Program-made: the position numbers and the translations under genes
The notes under the pieces: model-generated
What the model saw: the letters and a program-made list of their open reading frames with translations, nothing else
Told to the model about the DNA's origin: nothing
The model's database searches: none
Shown: positions 45,892 to 57,516 of the stretch, piece after piece
Layout of the letters: the number at the start of each line of letters is the position of its first letter
How positions within the stretch are numbered: position 1 is the first letter of the stretch
NCBI RefSeq assembly: GCF_016808335.1
Contig: NC_053153.1
Span: 32,745,172 to 32,809,171 of the forward strand
Source: Panicum virgatum
Lineage: Eukaryota; Streptophyta; Magnoliopsida; Poales; Poaceae
DNA: 64,000 nt
Direction of reading: 5' to 3'

Positions 45892-48197
45892 CTACTCTGC
45901 CATGTTCTTCAGAATTTCCTCCGCAATCACATCTGATTCCTTACAATACTCTCGGAATTTCTCATCAGAGCAACTGGGAGCTATTCCTTTAGCTATCGGA
46001 GCTAAATTAAACTGAGGCAAGTATGACTTGACAACTCCTATCATATGGGTTAGATAATTCTTGGAAGTAGCCGTCATAGCATCAAAAATCTTCTGGGGAG
46101 CTTCTTCCAAACGCTCCCCCAAGGACTTGCTACTTGACGACTCTTCTTCAGTATCAACCACATCCACAAGTGCTTGAGCTGCTGCTATTAGTCGAGTATG
46201 GTCTTCCGGAGAACCTGATGGGAAGATATCTCAGAAATTGATATGACAAAGCAAAATCAGGACAAAAAAATCGAGTGCTTACAGGCTTGGGCAGTTTGCA
46301 ATTGCTTCTGAAGCCTGAAATTTTCCTCTTGAAGCTTTGATCTTTCTTCTTCTAGGTTCTTAATCTGGCACTTCATGTCACAAATCTCGAGATGAAGCTG
46401 CTGACTTGCTTCATAAAGTTTGTTCCGAGCAGCAAGGGCTTCATCTAGTCATTTGGCAATCATGGCCTTTTGCTCCTCTAAGATCTTCCGATTGTCTACA
46501 GTCTTATATAAAGCATGAGACTTCAAGAAAGATCGATTGGCTACATCCTGAGACATATAAGGCGAATCTGGTCAGACATCAACAACTACTCGATGAAGAC
46601 AAGTAGTGGCAGAAGACTCACCTTGGTAAATTTAAAGCTCCACTGCATACAATCTACAAGTTTCTTCATGTTGTCTAGAGACAACAGTGGATCATCAAAT
46701 AGTTCCTTTCCCAACTCTTCCTGGGCTGACTGAGGCATAGACTGGAATGGTACCAGTCAAACGGAAGGACCTTTTGACCCTTCTGCTCCACTACTCCCAG
46801 ATCCACCAGCTTTGGAGGATCCTTTAGCAGCCGCAGGAGTATCAGATGTTTTAGGGCTTGATTTGCTTGGTTTCTCAGCTGTGTCTACACTCGGCAAACT
46901 GGCAGCCGGGGTCTCGATCAACCCAATTACAGGAGAATTGGGGGCTGATCGACTAGTTCCTTCCAAACCACTCGACACCCAGTTGCGGAAGTCTTGGACT
47001 TGATCTTTCTCATGTGCCGAAAGATGTTAGATCCTAGCCAAGCAAGATTCTGAATAAGAGGGCTGAGGCAAATGGGATACAATCAACAAAATTTTATATA
47101 CTTACTGGCCGGCATCGAGATGAGGAACTTTCCTCTGCAACATTGATCTGGGAGCCACTTTCCATTTCTTGCTGTCATCAGAATCAGCATTTACAAAAGT
47201 CGGAGGCATACAATACTAGGATTTATAATTTTTCTGCAGAAAGAAGCCAATACTTAGTCAGAAGATCAAAAATAGTTAACTATAAGTACTCGACATGGTA
47301 TCCAAAGCACGTACCCAGGCTTTCTCGGGAGGATTTTGTGCCGAGAAGAGTGTTGGATGCGTCAAAGACTTTGCAGCATCTCCTTATTACTTCAGACTGA
47401 GCCATTGGTTCTGAGGACATCCTAGTGGGATCCTGCGTACCTGCATATCTAAAGGCAGGATGCTTTCACAGCTAGAAAGGCTGCATCTGGCGACTGATAA
47501 ATGAGAAGACCACATGATCTCCAGTGACTCCCTTCTTCTTAACAATGGCTATTGCACGAAGAATGGCTTCAACTTGCTTGCCATCAGGTCCTCTACTCGA
47601 CCAGCTCTCCTGGACTTGTAGGGCACCAGCAGTCCTTTCTGGAAGTGGGGATTCAAAGTTCCCAACATGGAACCAGAACTTCTTCCATTCGGCTCCTTTA
47701 CCCGCCGGATCATAAGCCAAGTGCTCGCCTCGGTTCTCAGGGTGGAGTACCAATTCACATCCCCCGATGATGGCATGATCGGTAGCATTAGGGATTGGAA
47801 CAAGGAAGAAGAAATGTTGGAAAAGGTGGAAATGGGGGAGAATTCCAAGGAATGCCTCATAGAAATGATTGAAAATTGAAAGATGCAAGATGGATTGGGG
47901 AGTGAGATGGTGTAATTGAATTCCCCAAAACTGAAGAAGTCTATAGAAAACTTCTAACACGGGAAGAGTGAGACCACGTTCTACAAAATCGCGAAACATA
48001 ATGGTCTCAAGGGTACCTTCCATGGGGTAATCTTCTCCTTCACCAGCGCGCCACTGGCTTACGCCCTACTCTTGGAGGTGACCCATACTCTCCAACTCCC
48101 GGACCAGTGATTCAGACATCTTATTTTTACGCCAACTTGTGGACATATTGGCGATCGTTTCCTCTTCAATCTTGGACTTGTTCTTCTTGGGAGCCAT
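45892..48197 (-). pseudogene. Antisense gene of B (putative gypsy-type transposon domain)
   Basis: On the minus strand an ATG at 48197-48195 starts MAPKKNKSKIEEE. After one TAG (48068-48066) the frame stays open to 47472, with FRDFVERGLTLPVLEVFY, LQFWGIQLHHLTPQSIL and EAFLGILPHFHLFQHFFFL, the signature of the PF04195 family (by recall). A GTACGC donor near 47440 and later open segments at 46978-46757 (Ser/Ala/Pro-rich) and 46167-45892 (MDVVDTEEESSSSK, helical, ending ILKNMAE) suggest a spliced gene of several exons. Function unknown. Only one stop in the first exon makes it less decayed than gag. Confidence 0.7.
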
Positions 48198-48806
48198 CTC
48201 ACAGTCATGAGTTTTAGCTCGGGGGCTACGAGAGGGGCTTTTGGATTTTGACTGAGAAGAGGCGAATGTGAATCTAAGTTTGACGGCAGCCAGGAGTTCA
48301 AGGGGTAAAACCCTTGGAAGTTTTCAACCGTCTTTATAAGGTCTTCAGGGGCAATTTTGTGAATATTTGGGATGCCAACGGATTCTTTCCTTCTCAGGGA
48401 AGTTTTCAGTTTTTGCCACGAGTTTGCATTGATTCTTAAATCTAAATGGTGGGATTTAAATTCAAGACTCGGGGGCTGCGGAATATATGTATCAGAGATT
48501 TATTTTTCAATTTTTTTGAAAAATAAAGAAGAAGAAAAAGACTGAAGTGACCCTCAGCCTGATTCTACGATTTAACCAAAGGCTCGGGGGCTACTCCATA
48601 TGGAGCGCGAGTACTTCACGCACCATATACGATCAAGATTTCGGGGCTTGAGCACCTCACAGCCTCAAAGCAAACGGAAGTACTTGAAGGACTACTCGAC
48701 GTATCTGAAGGAAGAACCAGAAGCAACCAGAAGGATGTTCTGTCTACTTAAAGAACTCAAAGACGCACAGCCAAGTACTCGACGCCTGCAGGACTCGGCT
48801 ACGAAG

Positions 48807-48818
48807 AGCTCGGGGGCT
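48807..48818 (+). other. Polypurine tract of B
   Basis: AGCTCGGGGGCT directly before the 3' LTR. The same sequence precedes the 3' LTR of B'. It is the expected primer for plus-strand DNA synthesis. Confidence 0.7.
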
Positions 48819-49232
48819 TGTCAGACCCGGGGCAGTGGAACTGCTTACAGATATAGAATGTTCTAAAGTAAGGAATAGCTCATGGATGTACCTTACCTCC
48901 CTTGTAACTACCCGAATAGGCGTAGGACTAGCTATAGTACAAAGGAAACTACCTGATTGTATTGTAGTAGGACTCCAACTGTACTCGGCTAGGACTTTCC
49001 ATGTAACCATGTCCCCCCGGATATATAAGGGCGGGCAGGGACCCCTCCAAAGACATCTACACCTAAGGCAATACAGACCACCACACAGGACGTAGGGTAT
49101 TACGCAACTCGCAGCCCGAACCTGTCTAAATCTTTGTGTTCCTTGCACCATCGAGTTCCAGAGCCGCCGATCCTTACCTACAAACCCTACTGCTAATGGT
49201 ATCCCTGAGCAGGTTGGCGGTAAACACCGACA
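48819..49232 (+). repeat. 3' LTR of B (414 bp)
   Basis: TGTCAGACCCGGGG to AACACCGACA, then CATTT. It has a two-base length difference from the 5' LTR and about 23 differences by eye. Confidence 0.93.
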
Positions 49233-49922
49233 CATTTGTCAAGAGAAAGTCTGTTACCGCTAATCTTTCATGTACTTGAATCATTTCCTATTATTCTATA
49301 CAGAAGTAATGATAATTTGAATACTTTTATTATATATGCATTGTACCATTATCCTTTATGTGTTATATATATATATCATTTTTTATAGTTTTTACTTAAT
49401 TATCAGACTCAAGTATAATTTTCATACAATAATATGGATTACTCAACTAATTTTATTTATTTCATGAAATTACATTCACATTAACAAACTATACTCCCTC
49501 ACTAACACACACAATCTCTCACTAACACACTCATATCTCACAAACTCACACACTATTCATTAATGTCATGAAATTACTTATTATTACGTAAAACTCACTT
49601 TTTAAATGTTAATATCATGATAGAACCCACTTCCTGTCAAAAAGCAAAAGTTTGAAAAAATTTATTCACCTAATATATTTTTGCATGGTCAACATAAAAA
49701 ATATGATTTCAAAAAATTTAGATATTTCGTTGACCCAATCACTTGAATGAAAATTAAATATTTTTGTTGCGTGTATCAAGTCTATATAGAGATAAGAAAT
49801 TTTGTTCCATAATTTTTGGAACCATAATTTTTTAAACTGAATTAACAAATGAAAGCCTATTTTAAAAGAGAAGTAAAAAGAACCAAAAACAAACAAAAGA
49901 TTTGGCGGGAATGAGGGAAAAC

Positions 49923-50435
49923 GGGCCCTTTTTGTCCCGGGTGGTAGATCCACCCGGTAGTAAAGGTGGGCCGCGGGCTGGGAATTTTCCCGGCCCGCCT
50001 AAAACACCTTTTGTCCCGGGTGGAGCCACGACCCGGGACAAAAGGGCCTTTTTTTCCCGGGTCGTGGCTCCACCCGGGACAAAAGGCCCCACCCCTATAT
50101 CTCCCTTCTTCCTCCCCCCTTCCCCAACACTTGGTGGTTTTCTTGATCTGCGCCGCACCGCCGTACGTCGTCCCCTGCTCCCACCGCGCCTCCTGCTCGC
50201 CGCTGCCGCCGTCCCCTAGCGCCGCCAACCTCCGCCGCCCGAGCTCCGCCGCCCCATCGCGCCGTTGGTGCTGAGCTCCGCCGTCCCCGAGCACTGTCGT
50301 CGACGTCCCCCATCGCATCCTCGAGCGCCGCGCGCCCGAGCTCCGCCGCCCAAGTGCCGTCGGGCCACCTCCACACCGCCGTTCCGCCCCTTTGGAGTCG
50401 CCGGTGAGGTTCGCCGCCGTCTCATCCACCCTGTA
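49923..50435 (+). promoter_or_regulatory. Internal repeats, TATA and GC-rich leader before the second gene of Y
   Basis: Inverted ttttgtcccggg / cccgggacaaaa repeats and cctatatctccc (50093) are followed by a CCG-rich leader at 50150-50430. Compared with Z (17576-18900) about 0.8 kb has been lost after the leader, including the first coding exon, so the leader now runs straight into the acceptor tatag|ccgtctgg at 50446. Confidence 0.55.
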
Positions 50436-50446
50436 TAGCCGTCTGG

Positions 50447-53400
50447 ATCATCATCGCAGCAGAAAAAGATGAAGCAAGGCCCAACAAAGAAACTGGAAGG
50501 GCGGTACATTATAACGGAAGTTGGTCCAGATGGTGAACCGATCGCTCCAGAAGCTGCCACCAAAAAACTCGTAAGACAATCCGGATGTATTGCCAGGGAC
50601 CACATCCCGATCAGATTCAGGCTATGGAAAGCTTCCAATCCAAGCAAGGAACGGGATGCGGTACCCGAGAGAGAAAAAGAATGGTGCTGGCGGGAGCTTA
50701 AGAAGAACTTAACGGTTCCAGCTGAATCAGAAGGGATATGCAAGCGCTGGACCCTGAGCTAGATGGCCGAACAGCTGCAATCATTCAAGAAAATTTTGAC
50801 GAAGAAATATATCAAGACCGGGACCACGCCCGTGTCTACCGGCGAGCTCGAAAAGCTCAGGGGGTCACTGGGATGCATTTGTGCAATACAAGTCTTCAGA
50901 GTTTGGGCTTCAGAAGGTGCAGAAGGCCAAAGATAATGCCTCGAAGAAAGTGTACAATCACACTCTAGGGCAAGGAGGCAACAAGCTTGCAATACCCAAA
51001 TGGGAGAAGATGGAGCAGGATCTGCTTGACAGAGGCATCCAACCTGCGACCATGAACTGGCCTGAAAGGTCAAGGACCTGGTTTTATGGTCACTGTGGAA
51101 GCTTGGACCCATTGACTGGGGCCTACATCTATGGGCCAAAAATCCAGCTAGCAGCCCAGAGACTATAGGAGGCCATACAAGCAGCGGTCGAGGAAATATT
51201 CTAGCCGGATAGAGAGAGGGACGAGTTGACTTACGCCCTTGGGAATCCAAAACATCCGGGCCGCACAAGAGGCAAAGGCGTGGTTCCGTGGAAGTATGGG
51301 TTCAGGGATTACATTGAATCATATAGAAGTCGGCAAAGAAGAAAGAATGATGAGTGGGAGCACTTGCGAAGGCTAGAGGAACGGCTCATGTCACACAATC
51401 AAAGACTGGAGGAAGAGGTTCAACGCCAAGTGGCCATAGCAATGAGCCAGCAACAGCAAGCGCAAGCGCAACCGGAGCCTCCAGAGCCTAATGTCGCAGC
51501 CGATCATCCGTCGAGACAATGGGGATCCAGGCCGCAGTTGAAGTGATGGCCCTGCAGTGATTTCCAGTGGATGAGATCACCCATTGGACACCTTGTGACC
51601 TGCAGACTGCCATTAAGAACTTAATGTTCACTGTTGCGTACGGTACCGCCATGCAAACCCAACCAGGCGACATGTACCACAGGCAGCAAATTCCGGTAGG
51701 ATACACAAGAGTTGGCGTGGAGCAGGTGTGCCAGGGTTGGGAGACGTTCGAGCTTGATATTCCTGGAGGCATTGGGGAGAGGACACTAGCAGAAGCCATT
51801 CATGGCTACATTCTATGGGATAAGCGCTACATCGTCCTAAAGTCGGATGATCAAACACCAAGACTGGCATCTCAGCATGCCTCTCCAAGGCCGGCATCTC
51901 CGCAAAACTCCCCAAGGGCAGCACTGTCTCGGCAAGGTTCACCGGCACATTCTCCATCACCATCATCTCATGCGCCGATGAGCACTCAAACGTCACCGTC
52001 ACCTCTTTGGTCACCCCCTTCGCCGCCGGCAAAGAAACAGAAACAGCCGCCGGCAAAGAAGGTAGCTGCACCAGCTAAGGAGCCTCCAAAGAAGAAGGAA
52101 AAGAAGAAAAAAACCAAGGAGGCTCCTATTAAACCATGGGACATGAGCCTTGAAGAATGCGATAGGATAACTCAAGAAAGAGTTAAAGAGCACTTCAAAC
52201 CGAAGCCGAAGCTGGAGCCTGAGAAAGTGATAAATCCGGGAGATTTGAAATTTTTTAAGGGAATGTGCGAAGCAAATAAGAGAAAATTCATTCCGAGAGA
52301 TCCCCCTTCTGACTACGACCGCACAATTATCAAAACTACTGAGAAAAAGAAGAGACAATCAAAGTCGTCGTCGTCCGACGTTCCACAGCTCGGAGCCCAA
52401 AAGAAACAATCAATAGAACCTCTTGTAGTGGTCGTCAAATGGACGTATGAGCTGGGCAAATCTCTTGTACCCCCCGAAGTAGTGTCCGTGCTTCCAACGC
52501 AAATGTATAAGCTGCACCAGCACTATATGCGTGCGATGGCCGATTGCATCTTCATGCAGGGCGCAAAGATTAAAGATGACGATTTCTTACGGGGGAGGCC
52601 ATTATATGGATAAACTGGGAAGAAGTTTACCAACTATTCTATAAGGAGGACCTCGACATCTCTATGGTCGGCTTGTGGTTCTGTAAGTATTTTACTCTCC
52701 TTACGTATTGTTTTGCATGATCTCAACATACTGATCCCTTGATTTATTCGGTATCATGTAGAATAGAGATACAAACTTGCAGGAGAAAGGGATACTCTCA
52801 CCTCGGCTTCATCGACCCAATTACTTGTAATTGGAGGCTTCTACGTGACAATTCTGATGAGATATTCCAAAACTTGTTCAAGTACATAAGCGTTCACCAC
52901 AACAAGCAAATGATATTGTTTCCTTACAACTTTGCGTGAGTGATTCCTTCCGTCTAACTCTTTCTATTCTGTATCATTGAATTGTTTAAACCTTAACTAT
53001 TTCGTATAATCTTGCAATGAACACTGGGTCCTAATGCTCATACTTGTCGACATTAGCATGATGGTGGTTATGGACTCATTAAGGAGACCTCCAAAACAAT
53101 ACAGTGATCTTCTTAACATGATAAAAAGTAATTCTACCACTACTCCATCAATGACCGATACTTTGAATCACTTTGTTACTTGACTATAATTGTTCTAATC
53201 ATGCACAGGGTTTGGAAACAAGTCCCTAAAAATCATCCAGGCAAATTGGACAAGGAATTGAAGATCAAGACAGATTTTGCGGTACGCACTTGGATGATTC
53301 GTTGCACGTTTCATTAGTTTTATTATATATTCATGTAAAACCTGATAATTTCTTCTCTCTTAAAGTGTATGAGGCAGAAACAAGGCACTAATTTATGCGC

Positions 53401-53700
53401 ATAATATGTATGCGAGAACATCCACGGTCTGGTAGGTCCTCCAAGGGCCTTGGCAGATTGGGAGTAGGAAGTAAGTAAAAAACTTGTTAATGTTTGAACT
53501 CATATTTTAATTAATCGAAATTAATTATCCCCCTTTTCCATAGGTCAAGGAGATGCGCGATAAACTCAAACCGGAGGAAAAGATTATGGCGATTCAAGAA
53601 CAATTATCCAGATTTATTGTTGAGCAAGTCCTCGATCCATAAGACGAATTCTACTATGATGGACAATCTCACATTGACAATCGCAGCAAATATGATAATA
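50447..53700 (+). pseudogene. TNP1-like / Ulp1 protease gene of Y (broken)
   Basis: It is the same gene as Z 19172-22600. The TNP1-type domain (EKEWCWRELKKNLTVPAE) is at 50469-50760 and then changes frame. The coiled and Q-rich part is at 50881-51546. The DUF8039-like segment and proline/lysine-rich linker lie in a long open frame at 51567-52613 (AYGTAMQTQPGDMYHRQQ, PWDMSLEECDRITQERV). Ulp1 exons follow at 52750-52935, 53015, 53210, 53367 and 53545. Here the catalytic Cys is kept (TNLCA at 53387-53401), but a TAA two codons later interrupts it. The donor at 52936 is a normal GT. The gene lacks the first exon and about 100 bp near 52430 relative to Z. Confidence 0.8.
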
Positions 53701-53894
53701 TACGCGTATATATATAATTAAGAACGAATATACCTTTGTAAATATATATGTGTGTGTATGTATTATATTTCTATTTATGAGTATGTATGTATTATATATT
53801 TAAGCCCTCCAATAATATATATGTGTATATATATGTTTATATATGGAAACTATATAGGACAAATATTATATAAGTAACTATATATATGTATATA

Positions 53895-54207
53895 TTAGTG
53901 GAGATCTTACACACTGAATTCCAATACATAAGTTTAATTGAAATACAAAAGTATAATTGAAATAGAAAAAGAATTGAGAAAAGAGAAACAGGAAAAAAAT
54001 GGACATTTTGTCCTGGTTGGTGTTACCAACCGGGACAAAAGGGTGCGCCAGGCACGTGGCGCTGACAGCCCCTGGGTGCTTTTTGTCCCGGTTGCCAGAT
54101 ACGGGACAAAAAGACACCCCCTTTTGTCTCAGCCTGGCGTTCCCGGTTGGGAAACTGGGACAAAAAGGGTTTCCCAACCGGGATAACATTGATGTTCTGT
54201 AGTAGTG
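53895..54207 (+). repeat. 3' subterminal and terminal repeats of Y
   Basis: Inverted ttttgtcccggttgg-type pairs end in TTCTGTAGTAGTG and are followed by GAG. Nearly the same sequence ends X (14250-14433), which supports their common origin. Confidence 0.85.
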
Positions 54208-54210
54208 GAG

Positions 54211-55598
54211 GGCATCTAGCTATGGACAGATATACCTGCACATCTTAACAAAACAATTAAAACTAGGAGCAGCTTACACCTAATAGGCTAATACTAATTG
54301 ATATCATATACAGTTATATATATACACGGTACAGAGGTATTGATACATGGTTTCTTCCTAGTTATGCTTCCTGATCGATTTTCTCATTTCAAACAGAATA
54401 TAATTACACAGTGCACCCTCGGCTGAAACCGCAAGTGATATGAGAGAGAAGACACATGCTGCACCAAAACTGGCCTGGTAGAAAACAATGTGCCATGGCT
54501 ACCATGCATATACTAAACCACCTCACATAAACGATGGCAGGGGGATTAGTCCAGTATTTGTTGAGGTTTGCAGCGGAACTGACAGCGATTTTTCCAAAAT
54601 TTCATTTGTTAAATAAGATTGGCCCATCCATTCACCCGCAAAAAAAAGGGATTGGCGCATCCATGTCGCAGTAGCTGAGTTGGACGTAGCCTTCAACACG
54701 GCTCCATGGTCCTCGATACGGCGTACGATCTTTTTCTATTTCAAGCTGATGTGCAATTGAGCAACAACTGAACCCATACCTGATTTTACAAAACATGTTG
54801 ACTTTTGAAGCATGCATGCTGTCGCCAGCCCTTCTCCGATAATTATTACCTAAGCAACGCAAGTGGTGAATAATACAAAGTAAATGCACCAGTAACAAGC
54901 AAGCAATTCAAGATTCATGAACCTGCTGCCCGGTGGGAAACTCACGACTACGCGCGCGTCACTCCGCGTGCTGGCTCGGGCGGACCCCCAACGCCCAGCG
55001 CTGCCGCCCTCCTAGCGCAGCTCCCACCTCTTGTCATTGCATGAGCGGCTGCCGGAAGGCCGCGCGGCCACAAAGAAGGCGGCGGCGGCGGGGCTCCACC
55101 TCCCTTTCTCCTCCTTTCTTCCCGTCATGCACTCCTAAGTGGTGGCCCCGTCCATAGCGATAGAAGCATCTGCCGGTGATCCACGGTCGGATCCACCCCA
55201 TGTGGACCTGGATCTGCCCACACAGCCGCCTGATTTGCTCACCCGAGGCCACCACGCGATGGAAAGAGCATGCAAATTTATTCACGAAAATGCATGGAGT
55301 GCAAGGTCCTTCTTTGCATTTTTTTAGAGTTGAAAATTTAGATTTGAATTTTTATTTGAATAGGGAGGTGTGAGTCTAGAGTACAAACTAGCATCACGGA
55401 TGAAGCAGGGTTGTACAGACTTCCTCAAGGACTCGGCGACCTTGGAGGCTGGCCAAAACCTTGGTGGGCCTGATATAGGTCCTGTCTTGGTAGTGTTGCT
55501 TGGAGCTTGTCTGTCAGTGATGTGCGATATGTTGAGGGAGAGATCTCAAGTGAGTTTGCCTCTTGTGGTTTTGAGAGATCTACCCCACACTTATTCTT
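54211..55598. other. Host sequence, right copy of the segmental duplication
   Basis: It matches 14437-14487, then 23319-24200, then 27701-28162 in the left copy. At 54255-54259 (AATTA) it joins sequences that in the left copy are separated by element Z and about 180 bp. No gene is recognised. Confidence 0.75.
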
Positions 55599-55722
55599 TT
55601 CTTTGATACAAATACTTTAAGAGAAACCCCTAAAGTTTAATTAGGTGCGGCACCTAGGGTTTGAACCCTGGGCAGGAGCACCCCGACCAGTGGACTTTGC
55701 CACTGCACCATGAGCCCTTCGC
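55599..55722 (-). mobile_element. tRNA-derived SINE (124 bp)
   Basis: It is flanked by perfect 17-bp direct repeats, ACCCCACACTTATTCTT (55582-55598 and 55723-55739). The left duplication copy has the empty site at about 28147. On the minus strand it carries RNA polymerase III promoter boxes: an A-box-like TGGTGCAGTGG and a B-box-like GGTTCAAACC, about 35 bp apart, as in a tRNA-derived SINE head. The 3' part ends in TTTGTATCAAAGAA. No coding capacity. Confidence 0.85.
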
Positions 55723-55739
55723 ACCCCACACTTATTCTT

Positions 55740-56549
55740 GTACCTGCTTTTATTCAATAGCAAGAACTCTGCCAGTTGTAAACATGGGGGAATCTAAAAT
55801 TTATTGAAATGCCTAAATTTATTTTATATTTACTTATATTCTATTTCTTGTTGTTATATATATTTTATTTTTTTCATGGCAAACTAGGCATGGTAGATAA
55901 CTTAGGAGGGTAGAGACATGACATGAGGATGCACGAATTGTGGGATACTTACCTGAAAAAACTCGCCAAGCATGAAAACGCAATAGCTAAGCATGATCCA
56001 TTAGACCATGCCGTCTCCGATGACAGCAAGGCTAGGTCATACACACGGCTAGTGTGTAGGAATCCTAGGGCTTGGTGGCACGATCCATTAGCATGATGAT
56101 TGGAGACGCAAAGTACGTCTCCTTTCATGTGTGCGAGCAGATACCAAATGGAGTGGAGTAGCAAAGCCCCGGACCAGAAAAGGAGTATTCCTCTTGCAAG
56201 TGAGTTGAGGCTGCTAGAGCGCGCTATGCAAAGCTGGGAGTGGATGAGGATTATGGCAAGGCTTTGCAAGTGTGTGCGAGAGCAAGGTTGGGAGGAGCCA
56301 AGCAGTGGAATTGTTTTCTGCTGAAGTGTTATGCCATAGTTTGAAGATATGCACACATGGTAGCCTTTGACTTGTGTAGATCTTGCTGGCTCACTCTCGC
56401 TTCCTTCCTCACTCACTTCTCTCTTTTTTCCATCTCTTTTTTTCATTTTTTTTCTTTTTTTCCTTCCTCTCCCATTTTTCACATTTTTTTATATATTTTT
56501 TCACTCTTTTTGCTTCTTCTTTTTTTGGCAAGACTAAGCAAACAAAACT
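55740..56549. other. Host sequence matching 28163-29917
   Basis: Colinear with the left copy apart from the 918-bp segment missing here. Ends at ...ggcaagactaagcaaacaaaac, where CACTA element E begins. No gene is recognised. Confidence 0.7.
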
Positions 56550-57221
56550 TTCGTCATCATAATGTCGAGGAACTAGGACGCGAGATTCAGGAAGCACACG
56601 AGGCACATGAGCTGACTCGAGCACTGGGAACCAAAGAGCACCTCGGCCGCACACGTGGGACCGGCAATGTTCCATGGGGGATGCCTTCCATGAACATTTG
56701 GGCACATACATGAGCTGTGGGAGGAGGATGCTCAACGAGAGGCCGAGTGGCATAGTCTTTTATAGGCTGTCTGTGAAGAAGTAAATGCAACGGATGAGAA
56801 GTTTCGAGCTGAGCTTGTGGAATCACTTTCCTGTGATGCTCCCTTGGCACCAGGAGAAGCAATCAGAGATGCTGCGCCAGATCTCATCACCTTCCCTGTG
56901 GATAAGATCACATAACCAACAAGGTGGCTGTAGGTCAGTCTTGGCCAACCGGTGAAGGGGGTACCGTTGATTCTCTTTGCCTGAAGGTTATGCAAAGGTT
57001 ACCGTTGATTCTCTTGCTAAGAGGAAATACAGAAATGTGGAGTTGGATATCCCCGTTGATGACAGCAAGTTGCTAGGGGATAACATCGGACACTTTGTGC
57101 ACTACCAGAAAATGGCTCATTCGTCCCCAGTAGTTAGTACCGGCCATGCTTTGGTCCGGTACTAAAGTAGCCTCGACGCCACTTTAGTACCGGGTCCAAA
57201 TTTGAAAGCTCCCAAAACTAT

Positions 57222-57389
57222 TTTAGTACCGGGCCAAGCCACCGGCCGGTACTAAATGTTGCATTTTAGTACCGGTCGGTGTTACCGGACGGTACTAAAA
57301 TGGCGCATCCATTTAGTACCGATCGGTAACACCGACCGGTACTAAAATGCAACATTTAGTACCGGCCGGTGGCTTGGCCCGGTACTAAA
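57222..57389. repeat. 78-bp-stem hairpin in the miniature CACTA
   Basis: 57222-57299 and 57312-57389 pair with two mismatches around a 12-base loop. If transcribed this would be a good small-RNA precursor; that role is inferred. Confidence 0.88.
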
Positions 57390-57443
57390 TGGTCCTCTAC
57401 GGGTTACTTTAAAAGGAATGCATCTCCCACCCAGTCACAAGTG

Positions 57444-57516
57444 ATGCATAGGTGGGACGGTAAGGAAGCCTCGCGCGAGGCCGGAGGTCGTGAGTTCGAT
57501 TCCCACGGACTGCGCA
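57444..57516 (+). other. tRNA-like segment in the miniature CACTA
   Basis: It contains a good B box (gagttcgattccc, 57492-57504) inside a T-arm-like gtgagttcgattcccac. No convincing acceptor stem, D-arm or anticodon arm was found, so it is not called as a tRNA gene. It could be a captured tRNA or SINE fragment. Confidence 0.4.

Larger units (their letters stand above)
38323..49232 (+). mobile_element. Element B: full-length Tat-type Ty3/gypsy retrotransposon (10.9 kb)
   Basis: Both LTRs, primer-binding site, gag, protease, RT, two RNase H domains, integrase, a long 3' region with an antisense gene, and a polypurine tract are all present in order. CATTT flanks both ends (38318-38322, 49233-49237). 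The second RNase H placed between the pol RNase H and integrase, and the antisense ORF, place it in the Tat branch of Ty3/gypsy. The two LTRs differ at about 23 of 415 positions by hand count, so the insertion is not recent. The coding part carries stops and frameshifts. Confidence 0.95.
35318..54207 (+). mobile_element. CACTA element Y, complete ends, carrying nested element B
   Basis: It starts CACTACTACAGAACAGGCC at 35318 and ends ATGTTCTGTAGTAGTG at 54207, with GAG on both sides (35315-35317, 54208-54210). Without the nested retrotransposon it is about 7.98 kb. The content is a small 5' ORF, the C-terminal part of TNP2, an internal promoter-like repeat, a TNP1/Ulp1 gene and the 3' repeats. 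Its own TNP2 lacks the catalytic domain. It is the duplicate of X: both share the B insertion and the right host flank. Confidence 0.93.

Noticed and set aside
57444..57516. A functional tRNA gene
   Set aside because: Only the T-arm/B box is convincing; no acceptor, D or anticodon arms could be drawn.
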